From: Pseudomonadota bacterium
Lineage (GTDB): Bacteria > Pseudomonadota > Gammaproteobacteria > Xanthomonadales > Rhodanobacteraceae
Assembly: GCA_018240465.1 (NCBI GenBank)
Contig: JAFEFS010000092.1
Span: forward strand, 1-48,948
Reading direction: 5' to 3'
DNA: 48,948 nucleotides
A program made the translations under genes and the position numbers. This document shows positions 45,124 through 48,948 of the stretch, piece after piece (within the stretch, counting starts at the first letter, position 1; each line of letters begins with the position of its first letter). Under the pieces are notes generated by a model, which did not search any database, had not been told where the DNA came from, and saw nothing but the letters and a program-made list of their open reading frames with translations.

Positions 45124-46338
45124 TCACCCGATCGCGCGCCGCAATCCGTCGAGCAGCAAATCGAATGCCGCCTCGTCGAGCCAGGGGCTGTTGGATATCG
45201 TCAGCGTACGCGCGGCGAAGTCGCGCGCATTGGGCACATCGGCCTTCGGCACTATCGCGGCAAGATAGTCGTAGTCGGGCAGCGCGTGGATGAACAGGCG
45301 GCTGACGCCGAGGTTCGTCGTCCACAGTTCGGCGAGTGCGGCATCGCGCGCCTCGCGCGAGGGCATGCGCAGCAGCAGAAACGGCCACGTGCCTTGCGCC
45401 TGCGCGCTGTCGCCGACGACTTCGACACCGCGGATCTGCGCGATCCGCAGGCAACGCCTGCGTGCCTGGCCCGCGCCGGCGTCGAGAAAATCGCGCAGGC
45501 GCGCAAATGCGCGCGCACCGACCCTCTGCCGCCATGCACCGACGCGATGCAGCGGGATGGCCAGCGGAAAATCATCGCCGACCGCGGCGACCGCATCGCC
45601 CGCGCGCAGCGCGCGGCGGCGCGGCCAGCCATAGACCAGCGGCAGCCCCGACGGGCGATAGAATGCATGGTAGCCGAGCAACTGCAGCGTACGCTTGCGT
45701 TCCCAGACCGCGTCGACCGCAACGATTTCTTCGCTGCATCGACGCAGCTGCGCGCGCAACGATGCATCGCATGCAGTCAGCAGGCCGCCTTCGAACGTGG
45801 TCAGCCCTTTGCCGACGGCGAGCGAGAAGAAGCCGATGTCGCCGCGCGTTCCTGCGGATGTGCCGTCCGCGAATCGCGCGCCGAGCGCCTGCGCCGCATC
45901 CTCGATCACATGCGCACCGACGCGACGCGCGCAGGCGATGGCGGTGTCGATATCGGCGACGCGCCCGGCCAGATGCGTGGGCACGATCGCGAGCGTGTCC
46001 TCGTCGCACAGCGCGGCCAACGCGGCGGCGTCCATGTCGATGCCGTTCGGCGCAAGGTCGCACAGGCGCAGCTTCAACCCGCAATGCGCGACCGCGATCG
46101 CGACGAGCGGACAGGTGTACGCCGGCACGATCACGCTCATGCGCGGACTGCGGCGCCTCAGCGCGGTCAATGCGACGACGAGCGCGGCGGTGCCCGAGCA
46201 TTCGACCTGCACCTCGTCGATACCGAGGAATCGTGCGGCTTGTTCCGCCAGCGTGGGTGTGTTGAATGGCAGCAGGTCGCCGAAGCGCGGCGGCAAGCCC
46301 GCAGTCGGCGGCACTTCGTAGAGCAGGCTACGCAGCAT
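45124..46338 (-). CDS. DegT/DnrJ/EryC1/StrS (ArnB-like) PLP aminotransferase
   Basis: A 404-residue sugar aminotransferase-type protein: ECSGTAALVVAL near the cofactor phosphate site, the PLP-ring Asp in HVIEDAAQALGA, and the Schiff-base Lys in FFSLAVGKGLTTFEGG. Such enzymes transaminate nucleotide-linked keto-sugars. Its ATG at 46338 overlaps the end of the small DMT gene upstream by 11 bases, so it is the last of a three-gene set. ArnB, of the same family, works with ArnE/ArnF in aminoarabinose addition to lipid A; no arnA, arnC or arnD is visible here. Confidence 0.85.
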   Translation of the reverse strand: MLRSLLYEVPPTAGLPPRFGDLLPFNTPTLAEQAARFLGIDEVQVECSGTAALVVALTALRRRSPRMSVIVPAYTCPLVAIAVAHCGLKLRLCDLAPNGIDMDAAALAALCDEDTLAIVPTHLAGRVADIDTAIACARRVGAHVIEDAAQALGARFADGTSAGTRGDIGFFSLAVGKGLTTFEGGLLTACDASLRAQLRRCSEEIVAVDAVWERKRTLQLLGYHAFYRPSGLPLVYGWPRRRALRAGDAVAAVGDDFPLAIPLHRVGAWRQRVGARAFARLRDFLDAGAGQARRRCLRIAQIRGVEVVGDSAQAQGTWPFLLLRMPSREARDAALAELWTTNLGVSRLFIHALPDYDYLAAIVPKADVPNARDFAARTLTISNSPWLDEAAFDLLLDGLRRAIG

Positions 46339-46714
46339 CGTGGCCTTCGTCGGGCGGATCGAACGCGAGACAGACGATGCCGGCAAGGATGATGCCGCAG
46401 CCGACCAGTTGCACGGTCGACAGACGCTCGCCAAACAGGAAATACGAAGCGGCAAGGACGAAAACGACCTCGAGATGCGAGGCCGCGAACGCCGGCCCGA
46501 CCGGCGCGCGCTTGAGCAGCGTCATCCAGGTGAAGAACGAGCCGAGATATCCGCAGATCGCGACATACATCCACGGCGCGCTGACCATGCGCAGGAACCA
46601 GGCGAACTCCGGCACGAACGGCCCGGCGTGGTTGGCGTTGAGCTTGAAGCAGATCTGGGTCATCGTGTCGAACACCATCAACACGAGAAAGCCGATCAGG
46701 TAGAAGCGTCGCAT
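46328..46714 (-). CDS. Small DMT-superfamily membrane protein, ArnF-like
   Basis: A 128-residue protein with four membrane segments (residues about 5-25, 45-65, 75-95, 100-120), ending in a charged tail FDPPDEGHDAA. It matches the small EamA/SMR-type proteins that act in pairs, as the ArnE/ArnF flippase of undecaprenyl-phosphate-aminoarabinose. Its ATG overlaps the stop of the partner gene (TGATG at 46716-46712). The start is far downstream of the longest open frame, which continues through the partner in another frame. Confidence 0.75.
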   Translation of the reverse strand: MRRFYLIGFLVLMVFDTMTQICFKLNANHAGPFVPEFAWFLRMVSAPWMYVAICGYLGSFFTWMTLLKRAPVGPAFAASHLEVVFVLAASYFLFGERLSTVQLVGCGIILAGIVCLAFDPPDEGHDAA

Positions 46715-47070
46715 CAACCGGCTCCTACCACGGCCACGCCGATCGCGATCAGCGCGCAGCCGACGACACGCGGTGCGGTGAATTTCTCGGCGAACAACAC
46801 GCGCCCGGCGATCAGCATGGCGACGATGTTGATCGAACCCAGCAGCACGCCCTGCGAGAGCGGGATCAGCGAAAGAAAACCCTGCCAGACGACGAATTCG
46901 GCGACGAAGCAGACCACGCCGACCCAGATCCATGGCCGGCCCGCCATCGCCTTCCAGCGCCCGAGCTCGCCGTCCGTGTCGGGCTGCGTCGCCGCCGCCT
47001 TGAACGCGAGATGGCCGCCCGTGTCGAGCGTGATGTTGAGCATCCAGAAGATGAAGACGAGCAGCGTCAT
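46714..47070 (-). CDS. Small DMT-superfamily membrane protein, ArnE-like
   Basis: A 118-residue protein with four membrane segments, starting MTLLVFIFWMLNITLDTGGH, of the same small EamA type as its downstream partner. A pair of dissimilar halves, each with four helices, suggests a heterodimeric transporter or flippase. It is the first gene of the set with the partner and the aminotransferase. Confidence 0.75.
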   Translation of the reverse strand: MTLLVFIFWMLNITLDTGGHLAFKAAATQPDTDGELGRWKAMAGRPWIWVGVVCFVAEFVVWQGFLSLIPLSQGVLLGSINIVAMLIAGRVLFAEKFTAPRVVGCALIAIGVAVVGAG

Positions 47071-47165
47071 GCGTGGTCACAGGCAATGAGCGGTGCCGCG
47101 GATTATCGCAGACCGCCTTGCGCGAAGTCAGGCCGGCGCGCGCAGGTGATGCGCCTTGCTCGCGT

Positions 47166-48254
47166 TCAAGCGGCGGAGACGCGCTCGGCAGCGGCCTTGG
47201 GCGGATGCGGTTCGAACGCATGCAGATCGACATGGCTGACCGGAATCGGCCTGAACATTTTTTCGTCGAACGCAACTTCCTGCAACTTCCAGCCGTCGAC
47301 GCTGCGCACCGCACCCCAGAAGCGCTTGAGCGCGCCCCACTGCATCGCGACCACGCCGCGGCCGTTGTCGGCATCGACGGTCGGGTCGCCGACACCCGTC
47401 GGGCGCGGCGGCTCGCCGTACAGCGCCGTGCCGAACAGGTTGTCCCAGACCGACAGCACCTGGCCGAAATTGCAGTTATGCAGGGTCGGCCGCGACGGGT
47501 CGACACGCATGTGATGCAGTCGATGGAAGATCGGGCCGACAAAAACGCGCTCGAACAGACGGCCGAAGCCGATGCGCGTGTTGGTGTGCGAGAAGTTCTG
47601 CACGAGTTCGCTGACCAGTTCGAGCAGGGCGAACTGCGCCGCGTCGACGCCCATGAGCAAGCCCGCCGAGGCGAGCACGAATGACTGCATCACGCCGTCA
47701 AGATAGCTGCCGCGATCGTTGGTCCAGCAATTCATCTGGCGCTGGCTGTGATGCATGCTGTGCAACGCCCACCACCACGGGATTGCGTGCTGCGCGCGGT
47801 GCATCCAGTAGTAGGTCAGATCGTAGACGATGTAGTAGAGGCAGAACGCGAGATACGGATGATGCTCGATGCCGGGCACGAAGCCGAGCAGGCCGCCGCT
47901 CGGTGCCGCCGCCGCGCCGACATCGGCGCCGCCGCCGAAGAAATTGGCGAATGGTGTCAGCACGAGGAAGGCGAACAGCGGATTCAAGCCGAGCACCATC
48001 AGCAGGGTGAAGGTGCGGTCGATCCGCGTCAGATTGCGGTCCTTCCACGCCTCGGCCGGCGCGAACGTTTCCAGCGGGCGGAAGATGCACGAGATGATCG
48101 CGAGCTGGAGGAAGGCGATCAGCACCGCGGCAGCGATGTCGTTCGGATCGCCCATCAATTGGCCAACGCGCAGGAACGACAGCACCGGCACGACCACATG
48201 CCCGCTCACCCACGCGACGAGGCCTGTCCAGAACTGTGTCGCTAAATCGAACAT
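47166..48254 (-). CDS. Sterol desaturase/fatty acid hydroxylase family protein
   Basis: A 362-residue membrane protein with the di-iron histidine clusters of the family: HRAQH after YDLTYYWM, HSMHH, and later HRLHH. About five hydrophobic segments precede or surround them. Members hydroxylate or desaturate lipids, sterols or hopanoid-like substrates; the substrate here is unknown. The start ATG 48254 gives MFDLATQFW; a TTG three codons up is possible. It lies 95 bases upstream of the small-DMT genes on the same strand, perhaps in one transcript. Confidence 0.85.
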   Translation of the reverse strand: MFDLATQFWTGLVAWVSGHVVVPVLSFLRVGQLMGDPNDIAAAVLIAFLQLAIISCIFRPLETFAPAEAWKDRNLTRIDRTFTLLMVLGLNPLFAFLVLTPFANFFGGGADVGAAAAPSGGLLGFVPGIEHHPYLAFCLYYIVYDLTYYWMHRAQHAIPWWWALHSMHHSQRQMNCWTNDRGSYLDGVMQSFVLASAGLLMGVDAAQFALLELVSELVQNFSHTNTRIGFGRLFERVFVGPIFHRLHHMRVDPSRPTLHNCNFGQVLSVWDNLFGTALYGEPPRPTGVGDPTVDADNGRGVVAMQWGALKRFWGAVRSVDGWKLQEVAFDEKMFRPIPVSHVDLHAFEPHPPKAAAERVSAA

Positions 48255-48270
48255 GCGCGGCAAGCGGAAT

Positions 48271-48391
48271 CAGAGGAAGCCACGAAGGCACGAAGATCGC
48301 GAAGTCACACGAAGGGAAGACAGAGGAATTTTACTCCCTCCGCTTTTCTTCGTGGTCCTTCTCCTTGATCTTGGTGCCTTTGCGGTTCAGG
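48271..48391. repeat. CACGAAG-type intergenic repeat with inverted arms
   Basis: The left arm iterates CACGAAG (CCACGAAGGCACGAAG, then ACACGAAGG) and the right arm has the inverse forms CTTCGTGG and CTTTGCGGTT. The middle, AGAGGAATTTTACTCCCTC, contains GAGG and CCTC flanks. This pattern is a well-known dispersed intergenic element in many bacterial genomes; it fills the gap between the DUF1993 and desaturase genes. Confidence 0.65.
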
Positions 48392-48413
48392 GTTTGATGC
48401 GAAAGCTCGGGCG

Positions 48414-48923
48414 TCAATCGAACTTGCCGAGGAAGTCGTTTTTGCCGATCTCGACGCCGTTGTGGCGCAGGATCGCGTATAGCGTCGTCACGTGGAAGTA
48501 GAAATTCGGCAGGACGAAATGCAGCAGGTACGGCAGGCCCTTGGTCTGCACGTCACCCGCGCGGCGCGGCACGACGATGTCGCGCGTCTCGCTGCCGGTG
48601 AATTTCTCCGCGGCGATGCCGTTGATGTATTCCAGCGTCTTGTTGATGCGCGCCTCGAGTTCCGGCAACGTCGTCTCGGTGTCGGCAAACGAGGGAACCT
48701 CGCTGCCGCTAAGACGTCCCGCCGCGGCCTTGACCGTGTCGGAGGCGATCTGCACCTGCTTGATCAGTGGCAGCATGTCCGGCGCCAGGCGCGAATTGAG
48801 CAACACGCCCGCGTCGATCTTTTTCGCCGCGGCGAACGCTTCCGCCTTCTTCAGCAGCACGAGCGTATTTGCGAACACGCGGTTGACCGTGGGGACGAGA
48901 ATGTCGTGGACAGAAACGGACAT
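48414..48923 (-). CDS. DUF1993 family protein
   Basis: A 169-residue cytoplasmic protein beginning MSVSVHDILVPTVNRVFANT, helical throughout, with the conserved C-terminal HFVLPNFYFHVTTLYAILRHNG. This matches DUF1993, related to the DinB-like four-helix-bundle fold, where the spaced His residues may bind metal. Function is unknown. ATG 48923 has AAGGA at eight bases; the frame continues upstream to 48944. Confidence 0.88.
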   Translation of the reverse strand: MSVSVHDILVPTVNRVFANTLVLLKKAEAFAAAKKIDAGVLLNSRLAPDMLPLIKQVQIASDTVKAAAGRLSGSEVPSFADTETTLPELEARINKTLEYINGIAAEKFTGSETRDIVVPRRAGDVQTKGLPYLLHFVLPNFYFHVTTLYAILRHNGVEIGKNDFLGKFD

Positions 48924-48948
48924 GGGGATTCCTTGGATGGACAAAACG

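Overview
The window is a GC-rich chromosomal stretch from a gammaproteobacterium, most likely a Xanthomonadales/Lysobacterales member of the Rhodanobacteraceae (Dokdonella-like) type. The placement is an inference from three things: the arrangement thrS-infC-rpmI-rplT-pheS-pheT-ihfA-merR-tRNA-Pro, dispersed palindromic elements of the kind common in xanthomonads, and overall protein resemblance. I see no phage genes, transposase, rRNA or CRISPR array.

Layout. (1) 1-5252, plus strand: cyanophycin metabolism, with the 3' part of cyanophycinase, full-length cyanophycin synthetase, and a shorter Mur-ligase paralogue that lacks the ATP-grasp part. (2) 5277-10619: a GT39 membrane glycosyltransferase, a secreted selenium-binding-protein-like protein, an ALDH7-type aldehyde dehydrogenase and a small methyltransferase. 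(3) 10633-13479, minus: a copper P1B-ATPase coupled to a MerR/CueR regulator with a textbook MerR-type promoter. (4) 13582-16666, plus: a DUF4190 membrane protein, a ribbon-helix-helix/coiled-coil gene pair behind a promoter-overlapping dyad, then pyrD and murB. (5) 16676-19255, minus: a decayed secreted-protein gene, a class III nucleotidyl cyclase fused to FHA, a gene-poor stretch and tRNA-Pro(GGG). (6) 19355-27314, minus: the translation operon thrS-infC-rpmI-rplT-pheS-pheT-ihfA-merR, with a possible attenuator before thrS, a non-AUG infC start, and a PheS whose N-terminus is extended and clearly less GC-rich. (7) 27417-29561, minus: a secreted collagen-like protein with DNA tandem repeats.

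(8) 29962-45075 is a myo-inositol catabolic island: iolG and an RpiR-type regulator (minus), iolC-DUF2090 fusion, iolD and iolB (plus), then a minus-strand operon of a CUT1-type ABC importer (binding protein, two permeases, ATPase), iolE and a second Gfo/Idh/MocA dehydrogenase, and a divergent GH38-like glycosidase. The two divergent intergenic regions each carry the same composite operator: one dyad TGGAAT-N4-ATTCCA and one dyad TGCAAT-N4-ATTGCA, with centres exactly 29 bp apart. This ties transporter, catabolism and glycosidase to the RpiR-type regulator and is the strongest regulatory signal in the window. It suggests that an inositol conjugate, not only free inositol, may be a substrate.

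(9) 45124-48923, minus: a DegT/ArnB-like aminotransferase overlapping a pair of small four-helix DMT proteins of ArnE/ArnF type, followed in the opposite reading order by an upstream sterol-desaturase-family hydroxylase and a DUF1993 protein. This looks like a small envelope- or lipid-modification cassette of unknown product.

Start codons were chosen from ribosome-binding sites, overlaps and family N-termini; many differ from the longest open frame.
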